Shown one piece after another: positions 33,501 to 62,645 of a stretch of 64,000 nucleotides of DNA. The notes under the pieces were generated by a model. The model had not been told where the DNA came from. It worked only from the letters and a program-made list of their open reading frames with translations, and made no database searches. The stretch is from Omphiscola glabra (Eukaryota > Mollusca > Gastropoda > Lymnaeidae), in the NCBI GenBank assembly GCA_964017045.1, contig OZ024794.1, forward strand, positions 51,489,608 to 51,553,607. The letters run 5' to 3'. Positions within the stretch are counted from its first letter, which is position 1, and each line of letters starts with the position of its first letter. The position numbers were made by a program, and so were the translations under genes.

Positions 33501-36500
33501 TGAACACACTTCTACAGCTCTTGTGCAGTTTGAGGGAGGTCCATGTGCTGTGATTGCTTCAGTTCAAGCCTTCATAGTAAAATGTGGTCTTTTCAAAGAA
33601 GGAAGCTGTGACATCAAAACATTTAAATCAAGCACAAGTAAGTCCATTATTCTAGGCCTATACTGATACTATATTATTATTATATATCTAGTATTAGTAT
33701 TTTTATAAAAAAACAATTTAATATCATCATTGTCATTATTTTTACCATGAGAATAACAATTCCTAAATTTCAAAATGTGTGGGCATGGGTTTGTTTCACA
33801 GAGTATTTAAATGTCCTAAGTAAATCTTTAGAAAAGTAAGTTAATCATGTTTCCTGCAACATAGTAATAACTTCAGTCACTTTTTTCACTTAATTTCTCT
33901 TATTAACATTGCTCAGGTGAAAGAGCAAACCACTTACTTTTGGAGGCACTCTTTGAAATATTAACACAGACGAATTCATCACAATACGTTTTAGTTGGTC
34001 TAGATAGAAATTTAGCATCGTCTAATCATTTGAAAGCAGCAACACATCATAAGTTGGTTGAAGGTGGTGAAGCCAGCACACCTCATATTGAAGATCAGGT
34101 TCTTCACAATAATTCAGAACCTTTACCTCATCCAGAGGTATTTCATGCCAACTTAAGGTATTTAATTACATTTTTTTGGTACCATACTTCATTGCTTTCT
34201 AAAAGTAATGTATAAGTTACCTCATGTATTACAATGAATAAAGTTTGTGACTTCACAATTTCATCTGCAGATACTAGGAAATAGTTCAAATTATAAATCA
34301 TATGTATTTGCTATGTTGGTGTTTTCTGTCATGAGCAGTTTAAATTAATGTAAAAGATTTTCTATTTAATATTATTACTTTGATACATATTATCTTTTCG
34401 GATTCTTAAAATTATATGACAGTTTAAAAAGTTGATAAATATGAGCTTAGTAATTAGTTTCTTTAAACCATCATTTTATATACCAATCTGTTGTTTATAG
34501 TAATATTTTTTTCAAAATGATTAAGTTTTCTAAAAATAATCTGTAGTAATTGGCCTCATTTTCCATTTTGTAGATTCATATTTATTTATCTTATTTAAAA
34601 CTACTTAATTGGTGTTTGGATATTGAAAAATTCTATCTGGATGTTAGGTGTTTTTAAAAATATACTTTTGGATGTTTTTATATGATTTTAATTATAGCTT
34701 ACAAAATGAAATATGGAAAATTTTAGATGTATAATTATTTTATTAATTTTTTACAAATCAGTAGTGTTTCTTTTACACAATTAATGGTTATGGATGCAGC
34801 CCTAATTCTTTTATGAACCATTATACTGTGATATGAATTGTTTTAGGTGTTTTCGCTGCAATGAAATTGCAGACTTACAAGTTGCTCTGAAGAAATCTCT
34901 ACAAGAATTTCAATCCAGTTTTGGTGTTTTACTTTATCTTTACTCTTTATTGCTCACAAAGGTAGGTATTGGGTATAATCTAATGATAATCAGATTTATT
35001 TTGGCAATTATGGTTGTTTAGGTTTAGAATTTTAAAATAATATTTTAAACAGTATGAAAATGGTTCTCAAACTGGCTTCATAGACCATAAAAAGTGAAGA
35101 AACATTTTTTTAAAAAAAGTTTAAATTCAACTTGTAATTGTATGCTTTTTTATGTCTTCTGTTTTATTGGTAATCAAATGCTAGGTCAATTGTGTATATG
35201 TAACTTAGAATACATAATTATTTATTAAACAGTACTTCAATGTTTGCTATATGGCTGTAAAATACTGTTCATTGCATAGGGTTAGTTTTTGTGATGAGAC
35301 ACTGATTGCTTTGTTTTTTCCCCAAAAAATTGAAAAAATACTTTCCAGATTATAATTTAATTAACTGACTGCCATATGCAAGCCTATTAATATTGTGTCC
35401 ATTTGATGTTGCTGTAAGCAACATTTGGAAGAATGTATACCGTATTGTTACTTCATTACACAGATATATTTCTAATTTAAAGTTTTTCTACAGGTCTACA
35501 TTCAATTATAAATTTGCCATACAAAACTATGATCATGCTAATTATTACCTTATATTTTATTGACTTAAGAGTTCTGTTTCTACATACTCAATAAATAAAA
35601 CACATTTTTCTTTATTTTTACTCGTAATCTTATGCATTAATTTTCAATTTCTGTTGATGCAGGGTGTTCAACAAATAAAAAATGAAGTTGAGGATCCATC
35701 AGAGCCCTTGATTGATGGGGTTTATGGACATGGAAGGTTAGTAAAATTCAATAATTACACACAGTATCGGTATCACACAATTAAAATAGTTGATCATAAT
35801 AACTAAAGGCTCATAACAATAATGATGCATCTTACATAATAGAACCAAAAATTTAAAGAACATCTTATACAAATATAAAATTTAAATTTTTGTGTGTTTT
35901 ATTCCCACTATCCAGGGTTAATAAAAGTAATAAATTTGCAATATTCTTTTGTTCTGTATAAGATGAAAATGGGTTGAATGCAAAAACGATAACTTTTTTT
36001 CCTCTTTTATTCACTTTTAAAAAATATAATGTCATTATTGCTTTATTCTTTAACCTTTAAAATTAAAATTTTTATTTTAGAAAGCTTTAAAAACTTGGAT
36101 CATACTCTCATGATATCTATTGATTTTACAGCACAGTAGTAGTAATAGTAGTGTTATAGTCTTTATAGTTTTACATCATCTGATATTCAATAAAGAAGAT
36201 AACTGGCTCATATAGATTTTATAATGTTAGAGCTGTTATTTCAGTAACTTAAAAACATTGAACAAATTTGTATGAGACATTGATTGATTTGTATTTCCTA
36301 TTCACAGCCAGAGTTTAATAAATCTATTGTTAACCTCACAAGCCACTTCCTATGTGTGGGACAATGACAAAGATATTGCAGGATTAAGTATATCCATTTT
36401 GATTGAAAAATTTAGTATAAAATATATTTGCTCTATTATCTTATGGTAGATTAACATATAAGTCACTTGAAAGTTGATTTTGGTAAAAAATTTGCATTTA

Positions 36501-39500
36501 GTTATTTACTAATTTTAATTGTTTTAAAAAAAAAAATAATTTCCCCAGAGCTCAGGGGTATAGAAAAGCAATCAAGTATTGGTTTCTTGACTCTTTTGGA
36601 ACATATGAGATATTGTGAGGTAAGAGACTTAACTTTTGCATAATTATATTATTTTAAACTTTTTAAAATTGTATTTTGCTTTAAAGATTTTATGAGACAC
36701 CCCATTATTATATATACTAAATATGGGGGTTAAAATCTCATTAAATTGTTTAACCAACCAAAACATGTAAAATGTTGAAAATATTATTATCCTCCCAAAA
36801 ATATAAAGAGTTATCAATTAAATAATCAGCAACCTCACCTTTATCAACTCAACTGAACATATACATTTGGGATTTTAGAAGTTATTCTTTTTTTTTCTTT
36901 AAAAAAAAATACAACAAATTTAGTTTTTATTGCGTTTTTTATGCACTCTTATAATGAATGTAGTTACGCCCAAAGTAAAAAAAAAGCAAGGCTTTCCGAA
37001 TGGAGCCAGAGTAGTGGAGCAGTAGCATAGGAGTAACAATTTAAAAAATCAAAATAGTACAGAAAAAATACAAATGTTCAAGTTCAAGATTTACTATTTC
37101 ATCATATTAATTGTTTTATTTATAAAATATTTCTGTCCTATTGTTTTGAAGGAATATGCTACACAACACAGGTAACTTTTTACCAGTTATAGTAAATGAT
37201 AGTAAAATTGTCAATTTCTGATATCTAACTCATCGTATATATCACACATTACAGCTATGGTGTTGTGGTTACTTTGTTAACTTTACAAAGTACATTTAAG
37301 TTTTGTAATAATTAATTTATTATAATTTTTTATTTTAAATTTCAATTTTTAAAGGTGGGATGGTTTTACAAGAACCCTAAGTATCCTGTCTGGATCCTTG
37401 GGAGTGAAACACACCTGACTGTGTTGTTTTCTACTGTAGGTTTGTTTAATGATTTAACTATTTATAACTCTCTTTTGTTAAACTTTATGATTACCAGTAA
37501 GTAAATAAACATTTAACTCTATTATCAGATTAAGATACTATCTGACTTTTCTTTTTTTTTTTTTTAACTGGAGAAACCATCATAAACTAACTTGAGTTAT
37601 GCACTAATCTAAAAGAAATAATAGTAGACTGTCATCTAAATTTCTATAAGATATAGAAAATTGAGGCCTTATGTAAATTAATTACATAAATATCTTTAAC
37701 AGATTGGTTAAAAAGGGTTAGTTTGAAAAACTTATAAGGATTTTTTTCCTTGAGACACGCGCCTGAAAACTAAAAACATATTTCTCTTTGAGTATTTTAT
37801 TAAAAAATCAATTGTTTATTTAGCCATCAGACATTTTGTCAGATAGGTAAATGATCCTTTTTTTAAAATCCAATTAAAGAATTAACACTTTACAAAAGGA
37901 AGTGTGCATCTGTCAGTAATATGTGTCTAAGATAAGGCATATTTTTTAAAGATAACTGGGGGAAAAAACTTATCTTAACTATGAAATTAAAAATCATCAG
38001 AGCTATAAATAAATCTAGTTTAGCCACCATAAGCATTTTATTTTTCATTGACAAAATATAATTTTTGAAAGAAAGAGATTATTGGGTTTTTGTTGTTGTT
38101 CCTGTCCTGATCATTTCCCCTTTTGAACTTATGTTCACTTCTGATGCACCATATTCACAAAGTTCCTCCATATGAATTACAATTGCAGTATTATGCCTAA
38201 TTTAAATAGGATAACAGATCATCATTAATCATAGCTGACATGAACAAATGTGGGAAAAAAATCCCATGCATTGAGTGCCCTTTAAATGTTACCCCATCTT
38301 ACTGACTTATTTTGCCCTGCAGGCAGAGAGCTTAGTGGTGAAAGGTAGTCCATCTGCTAATGCAAGGCATGTTTTTTCCCAATTTGATCCTGAAGGTAAA
38401 AAACATTACCTCTCATCATAATTTAATTATTGTAGCTTTATGCAAGCTTGTTGAGAAATAGTGTATGAAATTATTTTACACTTTCTCATTGTAAACAAAA
38501 CACACTTCTCTGCTGATATTTGATATAGTGTATAGCAAGTTTTCATGTTCTTCTTTCTTATCATATGGAACTTAGCAGCTCATCTCTTTATATTAAGCAG
38601 TTGTAGCATTTACCAGCTAGTTATTATCTCCCAGCTTTGTTTTTGTACCGCGCTTCGAGCCTTTGGGGATGAAGCGTGATTTTTCAAATGAACTTTATTA
38701 TTATTATTATTATTAACATAATATGAAGACTTCAAAATATTTATTCTGTAGCTCAACAGAAGGTTTAGATCCTTTATATTAATACTTTTTTGAAGGTAAG
38801 GGAATATCCATATATTTAATGAAGGAATGGGGGTCTTTCTAGAAACCTGGACTGGGGGAAACATGTTTACATTTTGTAAATCACAAATGACAAATTTTTT
38901 ATGACAGTTGAGCAAATAATTGCAATGAAGCAGTGGTAGTAGAATAAAGGATTTTTTAAAAATCTTTTTTTTTAATCAGTGGTGGTGGAGTAAAAGATTT
39001 TGTTTCATCTGGAGGAGGTATCAAAACAGCTATGATTCTGTGACATCATAAGATGTCTTTTTTTCTACAGTTGCACTATCTATATTTCAGTTGGACTATC
39101 TATATTTCAGTTGGACTATCTATATTTCAGTTGGACTATCTATATTTGTAATAATGACTTGAAAGTGTCATTGCAGGAAACGGGTTCATCTCATCTTCAT
39201 TGCTTGAAGAAGTTATGAAAGTATTAGATTTGGTAGCAGTTAAAGAATAGTAAGTTCGCTCTTGAGTTACAATACTTGCAATAGCTGACATATACTTTAA
39301 CCAGTGGTAGATAGCAGTATCCCTAATATGTTAAGAGAAATTCCTTGTAAAATTTTAAAAAATAAAAGCCAAATATTTCAATTTATTATTTTTTAATTGC
39401 CATATTAATATTTATAAAACATGAGCCCATGCTTCTTGCAAAAATTTATGGTGCTTATTATTAATGTCATTTTATTATGATGACAGTTTTTAATGTGCAT

Positions 39501-40402
39501 GTAAAAATTAGTCAATATTTTTATTTATCAAATGTAGCAGCACCTTCAATAGATAGTAATATAGTATAAATATTTAGGAAGCATAGTTATTGACAATATG
39601 GTCAATAACATCTTGATTACCGGGTATTGAATTTATTTTTCTTCTAGTGTTGACATAATGAAGGAGAAACTTGATAGTGAAGAGTTAGGAATTATTACTC
39701 GCAACAGTTTTATGGAAGAGTTTTTCCCTGAGCAGTCAATAGAAACTCCGCAGTCTTTCAGCGTGTACCATTATAATGGGCTGCCACAGTCTTGTTCAGG
39801 CGGAAAGGTAGGTAAATGTAGCAGAGATATTTAAATGATTAAAAATGGTCCAGTAGATGCAACCTGCCGTTTATTTTTATTGTTTCCAAAGGACAAACTC
39901 TTCTACTCTGGATATTTGTGTAAGGTTTCGAGTCCTAGCTCTTAACAAAGTTGCAAACTGATTTTTTTTAAAAACTGTTTTATCCATAAGGGCTAATTAG
40001 CTGAATTATATGTGCAAGAAATTTTCAGACAGATCCTGTTTGGTATTGCAATATCCCCTCATTTAGCAAAATAATTTCAATTTCCTTAAATTTCTCTGAA
40101 TTTTTTTTTTTCATGCTACTTTTATTTTATAAAATTCAAGTATTAGAAGAAAAGAAAAAGGATGTAATGTGACATTTTCCGAGCATTATTCAGGGTGAAA
40201 ATTACCAAGTAATTGTGTAAAGAATTGTTTTCACTTTTGATTGTTTTTATAGGTTTCTTTTGTGGAGGGTAAAGCTGTTTTGGAAGAAGAGGTGGACACT
40301 CAATTCATTACAGACACAAGTCCAATAAAGTTATGCCTGCAAACAAAATGGCCATCTATTGAAGTAACCTGGACTAGTGGTTCACCACCATCCCTAAACT
40401 AA
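30569..40402 (+). CDS. MINDY3: MINDY3 (FAM188A), Lys48-linkage deubiquitinase
   Basis: Twelve exons, all GT-AG and phase-consistent: 30569-30677, 33488-33637, 33917-34157, 34847-34961, 35663-35736, 36308-36387, 36549-36619, 37355-37435, 38323-38395, 39177-39249, 39648-39807, 40253-40402. The 1377 nt encode 458 aa, close to the ~445 aa of vertebrate MINDY3. Landmarks: DVFSRWAQGFVFSE; catalytic-Cys block QFEGGPCAVIA with Cys56; FGVLLYLYSLLLTKG; EPLIDGVYGHGSQSLINLLL; catalytic-His block ILGSETHLTV with His300; an EF-hand-like DPEGNGFISSSLLEEVM; the family's YHYNGL and QTKWP motifs; and the conserved ending PPSLN. Known family role: cleavage of Lys48-linked polyubiquitin, nuclear and cytosolic. 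Cys and His are both present, so activity is expected. Intron 1 (2.8 kb) holds nested transposons. Transcription converges on the REEP gene. Confidence 0.97.
30712..30924. repeat. Short element with TACTAT-TGCTGC ends and 23-bp internal repeats
   Basis: TACTATTATTGCTGC at 30712 is mirrored by GCAGCAATAGTA at 30913-30924 (a 3-base indel apart). Inside are a YY1-like word (30740-30751), CCTAAACCTAACCTGAACCC and three copies of a 23-bp unit (GGGTTTTGACCCTATCGGAA). A word shared with 63097-63120 (AACCCTAAATYTATC) suggests a dispersed repeat. It starts only 35 bp into MINDY3 intron 1. Confidence 0.55.
30740..30751. promoter_or_regulatory. YY1-type motif (GCCGCCATCTTG)
   Basis: The minus-strand reading CAAGATGGCGGC is a perfect YY1 consensus, 62 bp after the end of MINDY3 exon 1. 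Downstream-proximal YY1 sites are common in housekeeping genes, but this one lies in a repeat and may be incidental. Confidence 0.35.
31060..33298. mobile_element. Outer DNA transposon, ~65-bp TIRs, TSD ttataaaa
   Basis: GGTAATCTTGCAGTTCAGGT and the following ~45 bp (31060-31125) are inverted at 33232-33298 with about three mismatches. TTATAAAA is duplicated exactly at 31052-31059 and 33299-33306. Without the inner insertion it would be roughly 420 bp, so it is a MITE. An 8-bp duplication fits hAT, Merlin or P-type transposases; the GGTAATC terminus does not decide. It lies in MINDY3 intron 1. Confidence 0.88.
31202..33010. mobile_element. Inner 1.8-kb transposon, copy 1, TSD cactaac
   Basis: Left end TAGGGATATCGA and right end CAAAGTACCTA (inverse TAGGTACTTTG) are flanked by CACTAAC at 31195-31201 and 33011-33017. 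Nearly collinear with 59752-61583. Shared landmarks are GGTCTCACGCGCACGCGGTC near the left end, a C tract (18 C at 31638-31655), and a short open frame at about 32221-32403 ending in TAA. No recognisable transposase, so probably non-autonomous. Superfamily unknown. Confidence 0.88.
33001..33487. other. Remainder of MINDY3 intron 1
   Basis: Right arm of the outer MITE, then about 190 bp of unannotated intron ending in the acceptor TTTTGTCTTAG before 33488. Confidence 0.5.
38600..38715 (+). repeat. SINE/LINE-type 3' tail with (TTA)n
   Basis: GTACCGCGCTTCGAGCCTTT, then GATGAAGCGTGATTTTTCAA and a (TTA) run at 38696-38715. This matches the general form of widespread invertebrate SINE tails (CGCTTTGAGC ... 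AAAAGCGC ... ATTATTATT). In MINDY3 intron 9. Confidence 0.5.
39070..39148. repeat. 20-bp tandem repeat next to MINDY3 exon 10
   Basis: Four copies of TTGGACTATCTATATTTCAG (first and last partial) end about 30 bp before the real acceptor at 39176. Three units end in TTTCAG, a plausible splice-acceptor word. Confidence 0.9.
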
Positions 40403-40683
40403 ACTGTGTTTATATATTTTTTTTAAAAAGGTGATTAAATTCATTGAATGTTTGTTATTTAAAATAAGTTCAAATATTTGAAGGCTGCAGTGTTAATTAA
40501 AAAATTTTTATATGATTTTAACGTGTTAAAATATTTGAAGGCTATGGATCGCAGTTGCCAACTTATAGGAGACCTTTCAAAGTTTTTTTTTTTGGGACCA
40601 TTTTATAGGAGACTGCAACTTCCTGAAAAAGCAGGGGTTTTTGCTCTTGTTAATCTTTTTCGCCTAGAAATTAGAAAAATGTC
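40403..40683 (+). other. MINDY3 3' UTR and spacer
   Basis: AT-rich sequence directly after the MINDY3 stop. The first clear AATAAA on the plus strand is at 40970-40975; whether the message reaches it is unknown. Confidence 0.4.
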
Positions 40684-41016
40684 TCAGATACATACGTTTT
40701 TTTCCCGACAAATTCGCAACGCTACACAGCCGCGTGCCTGATCTATAAGTTCTGATTTATTTCCAGATACCGGCTGATGCAATTCCCGTAAAAACTTCTT
40801 AATTTCTTTAACTCGCCAGGTCTCAAATAGTGTTTTCGCCATATGCGCAGCCATCTTTGTACTCCCCGGTATGAACGATAACTCTGGGTGACAAGGAAAG
40901 TTGCAATCTCCTATAGTCAAGCTGCTATATGTGTTAGATGTGCTTAGAAAGTGCAAAAACAGAACATTCAATAAAAAAAATAATTTAAAGATTTCAGCCA
41001 ACCGTATTCGTTTCAT
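40684..41016 (-). CDS. Small SAP-like ORF, hypothetical (possibly partial)
   Basis: Open frame of 110 codons. From the internal Met near 40854 the product reads MAAHMAKTLFETWRVKEIKK, then FLRELHQPVSGNKSELIDQA. This has the spacing of a SAP motif (two short helices, a conserved Gly-Asn-Lys turn and Leu). SAP motifs bind DNA and occur in nuclear proteins and in transposon-encoded proteins. The upstream ~54 codons are hydrophobic and unlike a SAP protein, so translation probably starts at the internal Met or this is one exon. A donor-like AAC|GTATGT lies just before the stop. It lies antisense in the MINDY3 3' flank. A transposon remnant is as likely as a gene. Confidence 0.4.
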   Translation of the reverse strand: MKRIRLAEIFKLFFLLNVLFLHFLSTSNTYSSLTIGDCNFPCHPELSFIPGSTKMAAHMAKTLFETWRVKEIKKFLRELHQPVSGNKSELIDQARGCVALRICREKNVCI

Positions 41017-44000
41017 TTACATGTTACTAAGGGCTTGGTGATTGTATTGCCAAATACTCACTAATAGTAGATTCAGTTTTTTGTTCTGGTTCGATTTCTT
41101 AGTTGAGCCTTGGGAAAATTCAAGTACTGGGTACCAAGATCTATGAAATCAATTCCTGATGTTTTTTCCCCCTCAGAATTAGAGTGTCTCATTTCATTGA
41201 TTAAAACTTATTTGCACTGAGCAATATTTATTGGAGCTGCACTAAATATTGATTTATTTTATAGACAGCATTCCAATGGGAAAATAGTATTTAGAGAAAA
41301 TAAAAGGAATTCCAATAAGGTAAATCTATCTCAGCTGTAAAAAGGGGCATGCATTATCTACCTACAAAATGTTCATTAGCATAAATCCACACAAAACCCA
41401 TCCAATTTGGATTTCAAATTTCAGTAGCATTAAGTCCTGTTAAACAGCTAACTCTTAAGCTGTTAATGGTTATTAAGCATTGAATAGAATACAGTAATGT
41501 TACATTTTGTTTACCAATCATAGACTTCTCATTTTTATTACAAACATTTAAACATTAATATGAGAAATACAACACAATACTTCGCAAAGACCAACATATG
41601 TTTTTATTAGTCTAAAAAAAACATTTAGACATGGGTCTACAATTTCAAAAGCCTTAATTTTTCAGGTTAAAAGATGGCAAAAAAAAAAAAAAAAAAAAGC
41701 ATAAATGCAAGTGTCTTCTAGTAAATAAAATACAAGTAACAATCTTTTTAAAATAAAATAAACATCCTGAGAATGCATAACATCAAGGAATATTTATTAA
41801 ATAACCGAAGTGGGAAAGATATTTGTTGATACAAGGTGATAAAGCAATAAATTTATTGTATAACTACTTCTATTTGTGTCCCTAGTAATATAAAGTATAT
41901 TTGTGAGGGATAAGCAAGAACAAGCAGGTTTTAACCTAAAAATAATAGCATGGACAACTTGAGTGAATTTACTCTAAAAGCATTTGTGAATTGAAAATCA
42001 CTACACAACCAATAGTTAACTAACACAATGGCTTTGGTTTTCTGAATATTCATTGTGGTTTAAGACAAGTTGAGACGCAATACAAACACCCAAAACCAGC
42101 ATGAACTAGTAATTATAAAAAATTATCAATTTTTAAATAACTTGATGGAAAACAAAAACCAGCGCATCTGATCTATGCTTCATGATTTAATTATATAACG
42201 ATAAGTCCGATAAGTGTCACATTTGTTGCTTGCTTTATAATAAATTTAAAAAAAAAAATAAATGAACTTCTACCATGATAGGAAAATCTAGTAATATTTT
42301 TAATAAGGTCCAGCTTAAGTTTTATTTGAATAATTTAAAGCTAAAATGTAATCTTGTAAAAATTATTACACTATTTGCCACTCACAAACTAAATGCTTTT
42401 GATTTCATTGTTGACTCTCCTTATACTTATAGCAAAATGAGTTGTGTGGGAAAAAAAGGGAGAGGGGGAGGAGAGAAAGGTAAGATCTTTTGGAAAAATT
42501 CAAAGTGCACAGAAATTTATCTTGATGTAAACAGAAAATTTGTGGTGATGAAAATAAATATTACAAATAAAATTGACCAACACCAAAATGATGAAAATAA
42601 AGGTGAATGAATAAAATCACAAATTATGGCTTGGATGAGTAACAAGCATGTCAATACACCATATAAATTTTACTATATAAACATCATAAAGGGAAAGTAC
42701 AGCAAGAAACCAGTATATTAAGAGATATATTTAAACAAACTAAGTAACAATCTGTATTGCACAGTGACACTGGGTAAAATAGTTATAAGGAAAAGGTTTT
42801 ACAAAACATGATGTTTTGAATTACATGAATGTGTTTGTTTATCCTGCCTTACCTGGTTGTCAATTTTAATTTAGAAAATAGGTGTATCATTCATTTAATT
42901 TAAAGGCTATGTTAAAAGCAGTAGCCCAAAATTTTTGACAAGTTTTTTTATAAAATAAGTAATGAAATAAATGTTCAAGAGTTCATCATGTTTCTTTCAC
43001 TTAGAAAATTTGAATTTTTCAAAAATTAAATGAGACAGTGAGTAATGTAATTGATAATGATTAGTGTTCAGAGATTATCACTTCCACACAAGATCCAGCA
43101 GAGCGATTTTCAACCAGACTTGGCATTTAACCAATAAAAATAACAAATATGTTCTATTTTAACAGGCCCATCAAAATGAAATGGACACATTTTTGTTTTA
43201 ACACTGACTTGAATGTGTCATAGAATTTTAGTTTTAGTGTGTCATAAAATGAAAAAAAAAAATTACCGGTAGTTTAAAACCACAGATCTATCAGATTGAG
43301 TTACAACTATTTTCTATTCTTGTAATACATACAGAAAAATTTAAGGACTAGAATATTGTCATAAAAGAATTGTTAAACAAACATACAAAACAGAGATCAA
43401 TAAACTTTAAAAAACTGTTACATATTAGTTAGAAACATTATGCATATTTACAAAGTTAAACAAATTAATATGCTAAGCACCTTTTTTTTGTTGAAATGCA
43501 TCACAAAAGTCTAAACTCAAAAATAGTTTTTTGAAAGATTTAACTCATTAAATAATGTTTTCTAGATAAAAGGTGGACAGAAAGTAACTAGTTAATTTTA
43601 TGCCAGATGTTAAGGAAAACTTTTAAAATATATTATTGAAAGAAAAGATAAAAAAACATCATAAAACCTGATTATTAAATGTATTTCTTTAAAAAGTACG
43701 ATAAATATATTGTTTAATTAAATGTGTGAGCAAATGACCAAGATCAAAATAAGAAGAAAGAGGAACATTTATTTAACATCCCATCAGAAGGGTTTTACAA
43801 ATATGATTCTTTTTCTTTTCTAAAATGATGAAACAGCATTATTTGTCACACTTGAGCAATTTTATTCCTTTCAGTGATTACTGCAATGTTTACAAATAGT
43901 ACTCCAAACTACTATAACTTTTGACGCTTCAACTCAAAAATTTTGACAACACAAACATATTGCAGGATTTGTCAATATTCCAGAGTAGCACACAGTTGAC

Positions 44001-44456
44001 TTTGTTTACTCAGAATGAATGGTTTTGTATCAGCTGAATGAAAATCAAATTTATTGGATGAATGACAAACTATTTCATTACCTAGCTACGTAATATCAGA
44101 ATTGTGGAATCTCTCTTCCTTGGGATCAAACGATACACGCATTTTGACTTTCCAAAAAACTTTCCCATTATGGTAATTTAAAGTATTAGTGGTGGGAAAA
44201 CAGACACACATATATAAATATAATTATTTTAACCAAAATAAATTTTTGGGATAGGTGGCAAGTGGACTTTCCAATAATACGTAAAAATAAAAGAAACTGA
44301 AGGGTCAAAATGCATGAACTTTTAATGACTAAGCTTTGTCAACAAACTTATTTCATTTAAGTCAGCAACTGCGCTGAACTTGTTCAAAAACAAGTCACAA
44401 AAGCACAAAGAGGCATTGGCCCGATTTTATTTGAAATGGTAATTATTAAGAGCAGT
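41017..44456 (-). other. REEP 3' UTR and convergent intergenic space
   Basis: AT-rich with no second gene recognised. The REEP message must terminate here; several TTTATT words (minus-strand AATAAA) are candidates. The 111-codon ORF at 42275-42610 is lysine/asparagine-rich low complexity. Confidence 0.45.
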
Positions 44457-62175
<17,719 letters not shown>

Positions 62176-62550
62176 GTTGATAAACGTTATTAAAAAATAT
62201 ATTTGTTTAAGCTGAAGGCAGGTTGGATGGTGTTTGATTTAGCCGGTAGAGGGCGTTACTAGTCTTTGGTGAATTCGGTATTCTAAAAAAAGCTGACGAG
62301 CTTGCGATGGCATTCAAATCTTTATACTTGAAAATTTTCTTTAGTTTGATGTGAATATTTTTATTTGATGCGTACTGTAGGCCTATTATTAGTAGAGGAT
62401 CATAGCTTTTTTTAGCTGACCCAGAACAGACAAAGACACCTATACACCTATGTTGGCAATATCTTCCTGTCCTAGACGTTATTTTACCTATGCCTATGCA
62501 TGATACTGCTCTGAAGTATAGACATATTTTGTGACGATTCTTTTTTTTTA

Positions 62551-62645
62551 ACGGAGTGATTATACGCAGTCGACTGCGTATAACGCTGAGCGTTATCCGC
62601 AGTCGGCAAGTCACGTGATGTCTATATTCGGTTGATCACGTGACA
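62551..62645. promoter_or_regulatory. REEP upstream patch: hairpin repeat plus two E-boxes
   Basis: ACGGAGTGATTATACGCAGT begins a short relative of the element at 58817. It is followed by nested palindromes (GCAGTCGACTGC; ATAACGCTGAGCGTTAT) and two CACGTG E-boxes at 62612-62617 and 62637-62642, both with flanking TCACGTGA. It lies 380-470 bp upstream of the REEP start codon. Confidence 0.45.

Noticed and set aside
42275..42610. 111-codon ORF
   Set aside because: Lys/Asn-rich composition dictated by AT-rich DNA; no motif, and no splice or neighbour support.
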